From CAZFLM01 sp964519955 (lineage in GTDB: Bacteria > Armatimonadota > Chthonomonadetes > Chthonomonadales > CAJBBX01), in NCBI GenBank assembly GCA_964519955.1, contig CAZFLM010000021.1, positions 1-64,000 of the forward strand: 64,000 nt of DNA, in the 5' to 3' direction. Shown here piece after piece: positions 30,734 to 39,264 of the stretch. How positions within the stretch are numbered: the stretch's first letter is position 1; every line of letters starts with the position of its first letter. Below the pieces are notes generated by a model. That model was given only the letters and a program-made list of their open reading frames with translations, was not told the origin of the DNA and made no database searches. The translations under genes and the position numbers were made by a program.

Positions 30734-30849
30734 TGTACAGCGACCGCGCGCCATCACGCTACGGCCGTGCTACGCCCACCCCCGAGGAATAGCGGCCCGC
30801 CGCGGTGAAGCACACTCCCGACTCTCACTGCCCGCCGGAGGACCCTGCC

Positions 30850-33033
30850 ATGCCCGCCATTGCCGCGTTCCTGCTCGCGCTCGCCTGCCTGTTCGCACTG
30901 CCCAGCCCGCCCGCGCACGCCCAGGCCCAGGGCCAAGTGCGCATCCGCCGGTTCGACGCCGACGTGCCACTGCCCCGCGTGGGCCAGAAGGTCACGTTCC
31001 GTGCCGACGTGGAGAACACCGGCAAGACGCCGGTTCGCGTCGCCGCGAAGCTGAGCGTGCCCAGTGGTGCGCGGATCGGGAAGAGCCCGTCCGGCCCGGC
31101 GCAGGTGGCCGGCGGCGAGGAGGCGGCCATCGAGTGGGTGGTGGTGGCGGACGAGGCGCTGGAGGGCGACTTCGCCGTGGAGGTGAGCGCGGACGCTGGC
31201 CAACCCCAGCGCGCGGGCTTCAAGATGACCGTGCTGCCGAAGCGCGCTCCCGAGAAGCCGGCGTACATCCCCGAGCCGAAGCCCGCCAAGACGACCATGC
31301 TCGTCGGCGCGCACAACTGCCCGCTGTGGGTCGCCGACCGGCCGGAGATGTGGACCAACATCCTGAAGCACCCGGAGCGCCTACCCGCTCTCGGCTACTA
31401 CGACCAGGCGAACCCGGAGGTGGCGGACTGGGAGACGAAGTGGTGCGCGGAGCACGGCGTCAACTTCTTCATCTACTGCTGGTACCGCACGAGCCAGGGC
31501 GAGCCGGTGAAGCAGATGTTCGGCTCCGCCATCGACTCGCTGCTGAAGTCGAAGTATCGCGACAAGATGAAGTTCACCATCATGTGGGAGAACCAGGTGC
31601 GGGGCAAGGCCGGCGTCGCGGACGAGCATGACCTGATGGCGAACCTGCTGCCCTTCTGGATGGAGAACTACTTCAAGAAGCCGAGCTACCTGAAGGTCGA
31701 CAACAAGCCGGTGCTCTTCATCTACCGCCCCGAGTTTCTGGTGGACGACCTGGGCGGCGTCGAGAAGGTGCGCCAGGCGTTCGACAAGATGCGCCAGGCC
31801 GCGAAGGACGCCGGGTTCGACGGGCTGTATCTTCTCGGCGAGTATCGCGGGCTCGATCCGAACCAGTTCAAGCTGATGAAGCAGCTCGGCCTCGACTACA
31901 CCTTCGCCTACTGCTGGTACGTGCCGAACAACCCGACGCCCGCGCAGTCCATCGAGGCGCAGATGGGCTACATCAAGAAGACGCAGGAGATCGCGGGCAT
32001 CCCGCAGGTGGTGACGGTATCGCAGGCCTGGAGCGGGTGGGCGGACGAGGGGACCATCTGGAAGATCCCGCCGCGCGACTTCGAGACGCTGCTGACCCAG
32101 GCGCGCGACTTCGCCACCACGCTCCCGAAGGACCAGCTCGGCAGCCGAATGCTGCTCCTCGACAACTGGAACGAGTGGGGCGAGGGCCACTACCTGGCAC
32201 CCTACCGCGAGTACGGCTTCGGCTACCTCGACGCGGTGCGCAAGGTGTTCGCGCCGAACTCGCCGGAGCCGGTCGACCTGCTGCCCGCGGACATCGGCAT
32301 GGGCCCGTACGACACCGCGTTCCATCAGCACCAGGCGCGCGAGGAGCGACTGCGGACGATCGGCAGCCAGAAGGTGACGAAGCCCGGCGCCAACGAGCCC
32401 GGCCTCATCGCCTGGTGGGCGTTCGACGAGCCGGCGGACAGCCCGGTGGCGCTGGACTACTCCGGCAACCGCATCGGCGCGGAGGTGCGCAAGGCGACGC
32501 GCGCGGCGGGCATCGACGGTAGGGCGCTGGTGTGCGACGGAGGCTGCGCCGTGGTGGCCAGCCGCTCGCAGCTCTCGCCGACCGACGGCGTCAGCATCGA
32601 GTGCTGGGTGAAGACGAACGAGGCAGGCCAGGGCAACACGTGGATGGTGAACCGCGTCTACTCCGGCGGCACCGACACGGGCTACCGCCTCGGCATCGTG
32701 GGCGGCAAGCCCTGCTTCGAGGTGCCTCTGACCGAGTTCAGCCACCACCTGATGGCGGACATCGACCTGGCGACGGGCCGGTGGGTCCACATCGTGGGCA
32801 CGTTCGATGGCAAGAGGGAGCGTATCTACGTCGACGGGGAACCGCACGGTGCGATGGATCGTCCTGGCCCCGTGAAGCCCAGCACGTTCAAGGTGACGCT
32901 GGGCAACTACGAAGAGAACCACGCCGCCTACTTCCGCGGCCTGCTGGACGAGGTGAAGCTCTACGATCGCGCCCTCACGCCGGATGAGGTCAAGGCGCAC
33001 TACAAGGCGCTGGCGGGGCGGGCGGGGAAGTAG
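30850..33033 (+). CDS. Secreted GH99-like/WbsX-type protein with C-terminal LamG domain
   Basis: This 727-residue protein has a signal peptide (AIAAFLLALACLFALPSPPAHAQ). Residues about 25-130 are an Ig-like domain. Residues about 145-500 are a WbsX/GH99-like TIM barrel: LVGAHNCPLWV, HGVNFFIYCWYRT, NKPVLFIYRPEFL, ending in the signature LLDNWNEWGEGHYLAPYREYG. Residues about 530-725 are a concanavalin/LamG sandwich (EPGLIAWWAFDEPADSPVALDYSGN; DRALTPDEVKAHYKAL). ATG 30850 is chosen for GGAGGA 7 nt upstream. GH99 relatives act on alpha-mannosides; WbsX relatives lie in surface-polysaccharide loci. Which applies is open. It heads a same-strand series with the GH30-like gene 35 nt downstream. Confidence 0.85.
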   Translation: MPAIAAFLLALACLFALPSPPAHAQAQGQVRIRRFDADVPLPRVGQKVTFRADVENTGKTPVRVAAKLSVPSGARIGKSPSGPAQVAGGEEAAIEWVVVADEALEGDFAVEVSADAGQPQRAGFKMTVLPKRAPEKPAYIPEPKPAKTTMLVGAHNCPLWVADRPEMWTNILKHPERLPALGYYDQANPEVADWETKWCAEHGVNFFIYCWYRTSQGEPVKQMFGSAIDSLLKSKYRDKMKFTIMWENQVRGKAGVADEHDLMANLLPFWMENYFKKPSYLKVDNKPVLFIYRPEFLVDDLGGVEKVRQAFDKMRQAAKDAGFDGLYLLGEYRGLDPNQFKLMKQLGLDYTFAYCWYVPNNPTPAQSIEAQMGYIKKTQEIAGIPQVVTVSQAWSGWADEGTIWKIPPRDFETLLTQARDFATTLPKDQLGSRMLLLDNWNEWGEGHYLAPYREYGFGYLDAVRKVFAPNSPEPVDLLPADIGMGPYDTAFHQHQAREERLRTIGSQKVTKPGANEPGLIAWWAFDEPADSPVALDYSGNRIGAEVRKATRAAGIDGRALVCDGGCAVVASRSQLSPTDGVSIECWVKTNEAGQGNTWMVNRVYSGGTDTGYRLGIVGGKPCFEVPLTEFSHHLMADIDLATGRWVHIVGTFDGKRERIYVDGEPHGAMDRPGPVKPSTFKVTLGNYEENHAAYFRGLLDEVKLYDRALTPDEVKAHYKALAGRAGK

Positions 33034-33068
33034 GCTCCAAAGCGAGCCAACCAGGAGAGATCAACACG

Positions 33069-34910
33069 ATGCACGGTCTAGCCGCACTCGTCGCCTTCAC
33101 TGCCCTCTTTGCCGCAGCCACACCAACGGCTCGCGCGGCTGAAGAAGGTGTGCTCATCCTTGTCCGAGACGCTCTGCTCACCAATCAGGTTGGTGGGCTG
33201 GACCGCACGAAGGCGACCGCGCAGGTCGTCGCGGTCGATGGGCAGGCATTCCCCAAGGCCCTGCGCGTGACGGTCGGCACGGCCAGCGCCGAAACTAACG
33301 CGACGCAGCTCACGATGCAGAACGCGGCGCCCGTGAAGCGCGGCGACGCCCTGATCGCCACGTTCTGGGTTCGCGGTGCATCGGCAGACGGGAAGCGGCC
33401 GGGACAGATCGAGTTCCTGTTCGAGCGCTGCACGGACCCCTGGACCAAGTCGATCTGGCACGATGCCATCGCGCCGCGGCCAACCGGCAAGTGGAAGCGC
33501 TTCGTCCTGGCGTTCCTGGCCGCGGAGGACTACAGACCCGGCGAGGCGATGGCGTCGGTGCGCTTCGCGTTCGGTCCTCAGACGGTCGAGGTCGGTGGGC
33601 TGGAGGTGCGGGACATGGGCCCGGGCCTGAAGCCGGACGACATCGCCGAGGTCGCCGCCCGCGAGAACCCGCTCGGCCGGGCCACCGTCACGCTGCGGCT
33701 GGCCGACACGAGACAGACGATGGTCGGCCTCGGCGGCGACTTCTGCCAGCCCCGCTACGGGTCGAGCGAGGCGATGGATGCGGTCGGCCAGTACAACCTC
33801 GACCACCTGCGCGTCGCGCACGCTCGCATCGGCATTCCGCTCAACTCGTGGGCGCCCGAGCGCGGCGTCTACAAGGACGAGGGGCCGGCGCATGCTTCGT
33901 TCCTCGCGATGCAGGAGATGGCGAAGCGCAAGATCCCCTTCGCCGGCTCCATCTGGGAGGGGCCGCAGTGGATGCTCGGAGGGCGCCGCGAGCAGTCGGG
34001 GCGCGAGCTGCCTCCGGACCGCGTGGCCGACTGCATCGAGGCCATCGCGCAGTACCTGGTGACGGCCCGCGACAAGTACCAGGTCACGCTCGACAACCTG
34101 TCCTTCAACGAGCCGGACTATGGCGTGAACTTCAAGTTCACCGCCCCGCAGATGGCGGCGTTCATCGCGAAGGCGGGCCCGCGGTTCCGCCAACTCGGCC
34201 TCAAGACGCGCTTCCTGATCGGCGACACGGGCGGCGGGGTGCCCTCGGCGGAGTACTGCGAGACGCTCCTGAAGGACGCTGCCATCGCCTCGTATCTGGG
34301 TCCGATCTCCTTCCACTGCTGGGACGCGCTCGGAGCGCCGGACGCGGCGTACGAGGCTATCGCGCAGGTGGGCCGCAAGTACCACAAGTCGATCTGGTGC
34401 CTGGAGGCGGGGCACGACGCAGGCCTGTGGGAGCGCCCCGATCCGTGGGAGTCGTGGGAGAACGCGCTGCGCACCGCTCTCGCGTACGAGAGGACGCTGC
34501 GACTGACAGGCGCCGAGGTGATGGACTACTGGACGTACCAGGACAACTACCCGATCGTGAGCAAGGACGGCACACGCCCATTCCGCGTGCACCACGTCAT
34601 CCGCCAGATGGCCGACGTCTTCACGGCCGGGGCCAAGGTGGCGACGGCAACCGTATCGGGCGACGACCTGTGCGCGCTGCCTACTGTCGGGCCGAAGCCC
34701 GGCCAGTTCGCGCTGCTCCTCGTCAACCCGGTCGGTGCGGGGTCCGTGCGGCTGACCGGCCTGCCTGCCGGCGCCTCGGTGCGTGTGGTTACCAGCACGC
34801 GCGCTGCGCAGAACGAGGTCGCGAAGCCCGCGCGCGCCGATGCGAAGGGGGCACTCACCGTGGCGCTGCCCGCTCGCTCGGTGGTCTCGGTGCTGAGCGA
34901 GGCGAGGTAG
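33069..34910 (+). CDS. Secreted GH30-like beta-glycosidase
   Basis: The 613-residue protein has a signal peptide (LAALVAFTALFAAATPTARA), a carbohydrate-binding-like beta-sandwich (about 30-190; GKWKRFVLAFLAAEDYRPGEAMASVRFAF), and a clan-A TIM barrel. The barrel carries GLGGDFCQPRYG, then NLSFNEPDYG with acid/base Glu348, and IWCLEAGHDAG with nucleophile Glu446. A beta-domain closes it (QFALLLVNPVGAGSVRLTGL). The order and spacing fit GH30 (beta-xylanases, glucuronoxylanases, beta-1,6-glucanases and galactanases). GGAGAG lies upstream of the ATG. It is 35 nt after the WbsX-like gene and may share its transcript. Substrate subfamily cannot be read. Confidence 0.8.
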   Translation: MHGLAALVAFTALFAAATPTARAAEEGVLILVRDALLTNQVGGLDRTKATAQVVAVDGQAFPKALRVTVGTASAETNATQLTMQNAAPVKRGDALIATFWVRGASADGKRPGQIEFLFERCTDPWTKSIWHDAIAPRPTGKWKRFVLAFLAAEDYRPGEAMASVRFAFGPQTVEVGGLEVRDMGPGLKPDDIAEVAARENPLGRATVTLRLADTRQTMVGLGGDFCQPRYGSSEAMDAVGQYNLDHLRVAHARIGIPLNSWAPERGVYKDEGPAHASFLAMQEMAKRKIPFAGSIWEGPQWMLGGRREQSGRELPPDRVADCIEAIAQYLVTARDKYQVTLDNLSFNEPDYGVNFKFTAPQMAAFIAKAGPRFRQLGLKTRFLIGDTGGGVPSAEYCETLLKDAAIASYLGPISFHCWDALGAPDAAYEAIAQVGRKYHKSIWCLEAGHDAGLWERPDPWESWENALRTALAYERTLRLTGAEVMDYWTYQDNYPIVSKDGTRPFRVHHVIRQMADVFTAGAKVATATVSGDDLCALPTVGPKPGQFALLLVNPVGAGSVRLTGLPAGASVRVVTSTRAAQNEVAKPARADAKGALTVALPARSVVSVLSEAR

Positions 34911-35034
34911 GAGCGGCAGCCCCCCTGCGTGCTGGATGTCACTGAGAGCTCCGTCGCGCCCGCGGCGCCATGCGCTCGTGCGAGCGAATGCAGCCGCGCA
35001 CTGCCGCCCGGCAGAGGAGAGGAGTGGACCCCGA

Positions 35035-35967
35035 ATGACAGTGCGACTGGTCGCCGTTGCCGCTTTGCTGATACTCTCCGGCCGCGCGTCAGCCGGTGAC
35101 GACTTGGCCACCGTGAGGCGCGACCTGCAGGCCCTCGCGTCCCGAGTGGCGCAGCTTGAGGCGGAGAACCGGGCGCTGCGGGAGCGGATCGAGGTGGACC
35201 GGCTGGTTGTCCGCAAGGAACTGGTCGTCTCCGACACAGGCGTGCCGTGGGAGAAGGGCTACGAAGCGCAGCAGATTCCCCGCGGCCTCTACGCTCGGTC
35301 GCTGTGGGACGGCGCTGGCGGGCTCTGGGTACGCAGCCGGCTCATCAAGTGCGAGATCGATGACCCGTTCGACGACCGCTTCCATGCTGTCGAGCGTGGC
35401 GGGAGCCTGCGGCTCACGCCGGGTCACATTTCGTGGTGTGTCTGGCTGGATGGCGCCTGGCGCCAGATGGCCATCGTCCAGGGTGAGGGGCTCGACCCTT
35501 CGGAGGTGTCGCTGTCACGGTGGGATGGCGGAACGCACCCGGGCCGTGTGCGCATCCAGACCTACAGGCCTGGCCATGACGAGCCGTTGACCGACGCGTT
35601 CATCGGCCAGGGCATGATGTCGATCGGCGGCGGTGGCTATGGCGGCGGCGGTCTGCCGTTCCCGAAGGACGTGCTGCAGGTATGGGGTGGAGGCGTCAGC
35701 GCGTCGAGCGTGCCGATGCCAGCGGCGCCTTCGGTGGTGCGAGACGACAGATCCGGAGTGCATCGGTACGCGCTGATATCTGTGGGGCCGCAAGGCCGGC
35801 GCTCGGCGCCCTCTCCTGCCGTCGCCGCATCCGGGCTAGCTACGCTGAGATGGGACAGCAACGCTGGCGTCGACGCCTATGTCGTTCTGCGGGACGGCAA
35901 GGAGATCGCGGGCCCGTTGCGGATCGAGGGCTCGCGGAAGGAATGGACAGATCGGCGCCCGCAGTGA
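35035..35967 (+). CDS. Secreted coiled-coil/beta protein of unknown function
   Basis: The 310-residue protein has a signal peptide (VRLVAVAALLILSGRASA), then a coiled coil (LATVRRDLQALASRVAQLEAENRALRERI, about 22-60). A beta-rich domain follows (RGLYARSLWDGAGGLWVRSRL; GHISWCVWLDGAWRQMAIVQGEG). A Gly-rich linker (SIGGGGYGGGGLPFP) leads to a fibronectin-like end (AAPSVVRDDRSGVHRYALISVGPQGRRSAPSPA; VDAYVVLRDGKEIAG). GGAGAGGAG lies about 8 nt before ATG 35035; an earlier in-frame reading starting at 34936 lacks a signal peptide. A trimerising surface or tail-like protein is possible. No family is recognised. Confidence 0.65.
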   Translation: MTVRLVAVAALLILSGRASAGDDLATVRRDLQALASRVAQLEAENRALRERIEVDRLVVRKELVVSDTGVPWEKGYEAQQIPRGLYARSLWDGAGGLWVRSRLIKCEIDDPFDDRFHAVERGGSLRLTPGHISWCVWLDGAWRQMAIVQGEGLDPSEVSLSRWDGGTHPGRVRIQTYRPGHDEPLTDAFIGQGMMSIGGGGYGGGGLPFPKDVLQVWGGGVSASSVPMPAAPSVVRDDRSGVHRYALISVGPQGRRSAPSPAVAASGLATLRWDSNAGVDAYVVLRDGKEIAGPLRIEGSRKEWTDRRPQ

Positions 35968-36015
35968 CGTCTTTGTGCGGCCCGTCTGGCGCCACCGCTG
36001 CTCCGCCGTTCCCTC

Positions 36016-37017
36016 CTACTCCCCCTTCAGCGGCTTGCCCAGCGTGATCGAGCCGTCTCGGCTATACGTGACAGGGTAGGGGAGCGATAGGCTGCTCGCG
36101 CCGATGCAGGCGAGGAACACGTCGCGCCCGTCCGGGGCAGCGATCACCTTGGCGATGTAGTAGCCCTGGCCATCGGGCAGGTCGATGTTGCCGGGCGCCG
36201 GCTCGAACGGGCCCTGCATCGAGGTGGCGGTGTAGAGGCAGTTCGCGCGGAAGATCGGGTTCTCGCGCGCCGCGCCGAAGTAGAGGTACCACCGGTTGCC
36301 ATGCCGCCAGAGCTGCTGCGTCTCCAGGCGGTCGAACTGGCGGGGCGCCGCCAGGATGCCACATCCCTGCCACTCGCGCCCATCGCGGCTCCGCAGCAGC
36401 GCGCAGCACCCGCGCTTGTCCGGCGGCTCCTGGTCGAATACCGCGTTGGCGACCATGTAGTACCAGCCGCCCATCGCCTCCGGCAGCACGTAGCAGTCGG
36501 CCAGCACCGTGTACGTGAGGCGCGTGCCCGCGGCGAAGCCCTTGGCCTGCCAGTAGTCGCCGCGCGGCACCTCGAACGCCAGGTCGCGGAAGCGAACCGG
36601 GCCGACCTTCTCCCACTTCAGCAGGTCGCGGCTGCGCGCCAAGCCGATGCCCCCGTCCTTGCCGACGGCGGTGAAGACCATGAGCCAATCGCCGCCGTGC
36701 TTCCACACGCTGCCCGTCGCGATCCACCCGTTGTTCCACTCCCCCTTCGGGTTCGCGCGCAGCACTTCGCCCTTCTCCGTCCAGTGGATCAGGTCTCGCG
36801 AGGTGGCCAGTCCGACGGTCGAGGCGCCCGTCTTCGCCCGCGTCTCGGGCGTTGCCTGCAGGTAGAAGGCGTACGTGGTGCCGCGGTCCTGAGCGAACCA
36901 GTAGTCCCACGACGACTGGCCCTTCGGCTGGTAGAGGGGCTGCTGGGCGTTGGCGGCGCACGCGGCTGCGGCCAGCACCATCGAGACTGCAACGGACAAC
37001 CAGGCATGTTCGGGCAA
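36016..37017 (-). CDS. Secreted five-bladed-propeller glycoside hydrolase-like protein (GH43/GH32 type)
   Basis: The 333-residue protein has a signal peptide (AVSMVLAAAACAANAQ) and a five-bladed propeller: SSWDYWFAQDRGTTYAFYLQA, GLATSRDLIHWTEKGEVL, GLARSRDLLKWEKVGPV, WYYMVANAVFDQEPP and ALLRSRDGREWQGCGIL. The start is TTG 37017, supported by GGAGGAT 6 nt upstream. The repeated SRD..W motifs are characteristic of GH32/43/62/68/117/130 propellers. The exact family is uncertain; the catalytic triad (Asp in the first blade, Asp then Glu) cannot be placed with confidence. It lies 16 nt after the GH130 gene on the same strand, so the two form an operon. Confidence 0.75.
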   Translation of the reverse strand: MPEHAWLSVAVSMVLAAAACAANAQQPLYQPKGQSSWDYWFAQDRGTTYAFYLQATPETRAKTGASTVGLATSRDLIHWTEKGEVLRANPKGEWNNGWIATGSVWKHGGDWLMVFTAVGKDGGIGLARSRDLLKWEKVGPVRFRDLAFEVPRGDYWQAKGFAAGTRLTYTVLADCYVLPEAMGGWYYMVANAVFDQEPPDKRGCCALLRSRDGREWQGCGILAAPRQFDRLETQQLWRHGNRWYLYFGAARENPIFRANCLYTATSMQGPFEPAPGNIDLPDGQGYYIAKVIAAPDGRDVFLACIGASSLSLPYPVTYSRDGSITLGKPLKGE

Positions 37018-37033
37018 CGCGTATCCTCCGGAG

Positions 37034-38050
37034 CTACTTGCCGGCCAGCATGTCGTCGAGCAGCGCGTCGAGCGGGCACGTCGCCACTCCGACGTACTTG
37101 TCCGCCCCGCCGTAGTACACGAAAAGCGTCCCGTTCAGGACCACGCTGCCGCACGGGAAGCAGACGCCCGGGTAGAACCCCTGCAGCTCGTAGTCCTCCT
37201 CGGGCTGCAGGATCCAGTCGCGCGTGCGGGCGAGCACGATGGACGGGTCCTCGAGATCGAGCAGCAGCGCGCCGAGGCGGTAGTGCCCCTCCGTGCCGAC
37301 CGCGTGGTAGATGGTCAGCCAGCCGCGGTCGGTCTTGATCGGGGGCGTGTTGCCGCCGATCTTGCCGTTCTCCCAGGGCAGCTCGGCCGTGGCCAGCAGC
37401 TTGCTCTCGCGCCAGCACAGCAGGTCGTCCGAGGTGGATATCCAGATGGCCGGGTGCTCCGTGCCGTACTTCGGGCCCACCCAGTTCATCGGTCGGTGCA
37501 TCAGCACGAATTGGCCACCCACCTTCTCCGGGAAGAGGATCACGTCGCGGTCGTCGACGTCGGGGCTCGTCATGCGGCCCGCGCGGATCCACGTGCGGAA
37601 GTCCTTCGTGAGCGCGAGGCCGGTCGCGGTGGCGTTCTCCCGCAGCGCCCAGGGGAACTCCGCCGGGCAGGTGGGCGGCGCATAGGCGCGCTCGTGGGCG
37701 GGCAGCCAGTATCTGCCGGGCGGGAAGGGGCGGGACGCGTAGGTAACGTAGTACCACTCGCCGAACTTGACGATGCGCGGGTCCTCCACGCAGCCGGCGT
37801 CGAAGCCGTCCTGGCTCGGCGAGAAGACCGGCGCGTCGGCGCTGCGCTCGAAGTCGTAGCCGTCGTCGCTCGCGGCCAGGCCGAAGTAGATGCGGTGCTC
37901 CGGGTCCTTGCCGGCCGCGCGGTACAGGAGCAGCACCTGGCCGCTGGCCTCGTCATACCAGGCGCCCGGGTTCGTCGTGACCAGGTTCTCCCAGGGGTGT
38001 GCGGGTTCGGGTGAGAGCACGGGATTGCCGGCGTATCGCTCGAGTTCCAT
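37034..38050 (-). CDS. GH130 beta-mannoside phosphorylase-like protein
   Basis: The 338-residue cytoplasmic protein (no signal peptide) matches GH130: RYAGNPVLSP, the key DAGCVEDPRIV (Asp90), RDVILFPEKVGGQFVLMHRP, KIGGNTPPIKTDRGWLTIYHAVG, GALLLDLEDPSIVLART, ending VYYGGADKYVGVATCPL. GH130 enzymes phosphorolyse beta-mannosides (for example mannosylglucose or mannosyl-N-acetylglucosamine) using phosphate, releasing mannose-1-phosphate; some hydrolyse instead. ATG 38050 is chosen for GGAGGG 7 nt upstream. It leads an operon with the exported propeller hydrolase 16 nt downstream, so an exported enzyme could feed mannosides to it. The precise acceptor is not fixed. Confidence 0.88.
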   Translation of the reverse strand: MELERYAGNPVLSPEPAHPWENLVTTNPGAWYDEASGQVLLLYRAAGKDPEHRIYFGLAASDDGYDFERSADAPVFSPSQDGFDAGCVEDPRIVKFGEWYYVTYASRPFPPGRYWLPAHERAYAPPTCPAEFPWALRENATATGLALTKDFRTWIRAGRMTSPDVDDRDVILFPEKVGGQFVLMHRPMNWVGPKYGTEHPAIWISTSDDLLCWRESKLLATAELPWENGKIGGNTPPIKTDRGWLTIYHAVGTEGHYRLGALLLDLEDPSIVLARTRDWILQPEEDYELQGFYPGVCFPCGSVVLNGTLFVYYGGADKYVGVATCPLDALLDDMLAGK

Positions 38051-38175
38051 CGAAGCACCCTCCATCGGCGGTGTTGGAGCCGTTCGGTGTTGCACCTCAG
38101 AAGGCGTGTTCCAGGAAGGACGCCCCGATTCCTACCGGCTACGTGGACCTGCCATCTCATCCAAAGGGACCCGAC

Positions 38176-39246
38176 ATGCCATCGCCCTGCCCGCTGGAGT
38201 ACAAGCCCGGCCTCGCCGAGGCCGCCCGCCGATGGGACGCCTTCTACGCCGGCGACCTGATCGACCGCCCCATCGTCTGCGTGACCGCGCCTAAGCCGGG
38301 CGCGAAGTTCGTGCGGGGCAGCACCTACCGCGAGCGGACGTTCGGCGACCTGGACGACATCCTCGACCGCCAGCTCGCGAACGCGGAGGCCACGTACTGG
38401 GGTGGCGAGGCGGTGCCCGCGGCCTGGCTCAGCTTCGGGCCGGACGAGGTGGCCGTGTTCTGTGGCGCAGAGTTCGGCTGGAGCGAGCGTTCCGGTGACA
38501 CGAACTGGTCGAAGCCGTTCGTGGCGGACTGGGAGCGCGACCTGCCGCTGCTCCTGCAGGACGACAACCCGCTCTGGCAGCGAATGCTGGGCTTCTACCG
38601 CCTCGCCGCCGACAAGTGCGCGGGCAAGATGGCGGTGATGCCGCTGGACTTGCACACCAACATGGACCTGCTCGCCGCCGTGCGCGGACCGCAGCAGCTC
38701 TGCCTCGACCTGCTGGACTGCCCCGAGCTGGTCGACCGGGCGATGGACGACGCGCGGGCGGTCTTCCGCAAGCTGTGGGATGAGGTACGCCTCGCGGGGA
38801 AGATGGACGAGAACGGCTACTGCCATTGCTTCTACTCGATGGAGGGCGCGGCCACGCTGCAATGCGACTTCTCGTGCATGATGAGCCCGGCCATGTTCCG
38901 GCGGTGGGTGCTGCCCGCGCTGGAGGAGGAGGCCGAGATCGTGAAGCACGCGCTCTATCACTGGGACGGTCCCGGCGCGGTGGTGCACACGGACGACCTC
39001 GTCGCGAGCAAGGGGCTGCACACGCTGTCCTACGTCCCCGGCGATGGCCACGGCAGCCACATCGACCACCTGCCGCTGCTGCAGCGCGTGCAGGCGGGCG
39101 GCAAGGCGGTGCAGGTGTGGGGCAGCCCGGACCAGTGCAAGGCCATGCACAAGGAGCTGCGCCCGGAGAAGACGCTCTACTGCACGAGCGCGCCGAGCGT
39201 CGACGAGGCTGACGCGCTGCAGGACTGGTTCGTCCGGAATACGTAG
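38176..39246 (+). CDS. Uroporphyrinogen-decarboxylase-like protein
   Basis: The 356-residue protein belongs to the URO-D superfamily, TIM-barrel proteins that include corrinoid- and folate-type methyltransferases besides the haem enzyme. Seen are AARRWDAFYAGDLIDRPIVCVTAP, LDLHTNMDLLAAVRGPQQLCLDLLDCPELV, NGYCHCFYSMEGAATLQCDFSCMMSPAMFRRWVLPALEEEAEIV and HWDGPGAVVHTDDLVA. The Cys/His-rich stretch (YCHCF, CDFSCMM) could bind metal. Haem-enzyme residues are not evident, so haem synthesis is unlikely. It diverges from the GH130 operon and leads the next gene by 18 nt. Such proteins often accompany sugar-degradation genes in these lineages; the reaction is unknown. Confidence 0.8.
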   Translation: MPSPCPLEYKPGLAEAARRWDAFYAGDLIDRPIVCVTAPKPGAKFVRGSTYRERTFGDLDDILDRQLANAEATYWGGEAVPAAWLSFGPDEVAVFCGAEFGWSERSGDTNWSKPFVADWERDLPLLLQDDNPLWQRMLGFYRLAADKCAGKMAVMPLDLHTNMDLLAAVRGPQQLCLDLLDCPELVDRAMDDARAVFRKLWDEVRLAGKMDENGYCHCFYSMEGAATLQCDFSCMMSPAMFRRWVLPALEEEAEIVKHALYHWDGPGAVVHTDDLVASKGLHTLSYVPGDGHGSHIDHLPLLQRVQAGGKAVQVWGSPDQCKAMHKELRPEKTLYCTSAPSVDEADALQDWFVRNT

Positions 39247-39264
39247 GCACGGGAGATAGAGGCG

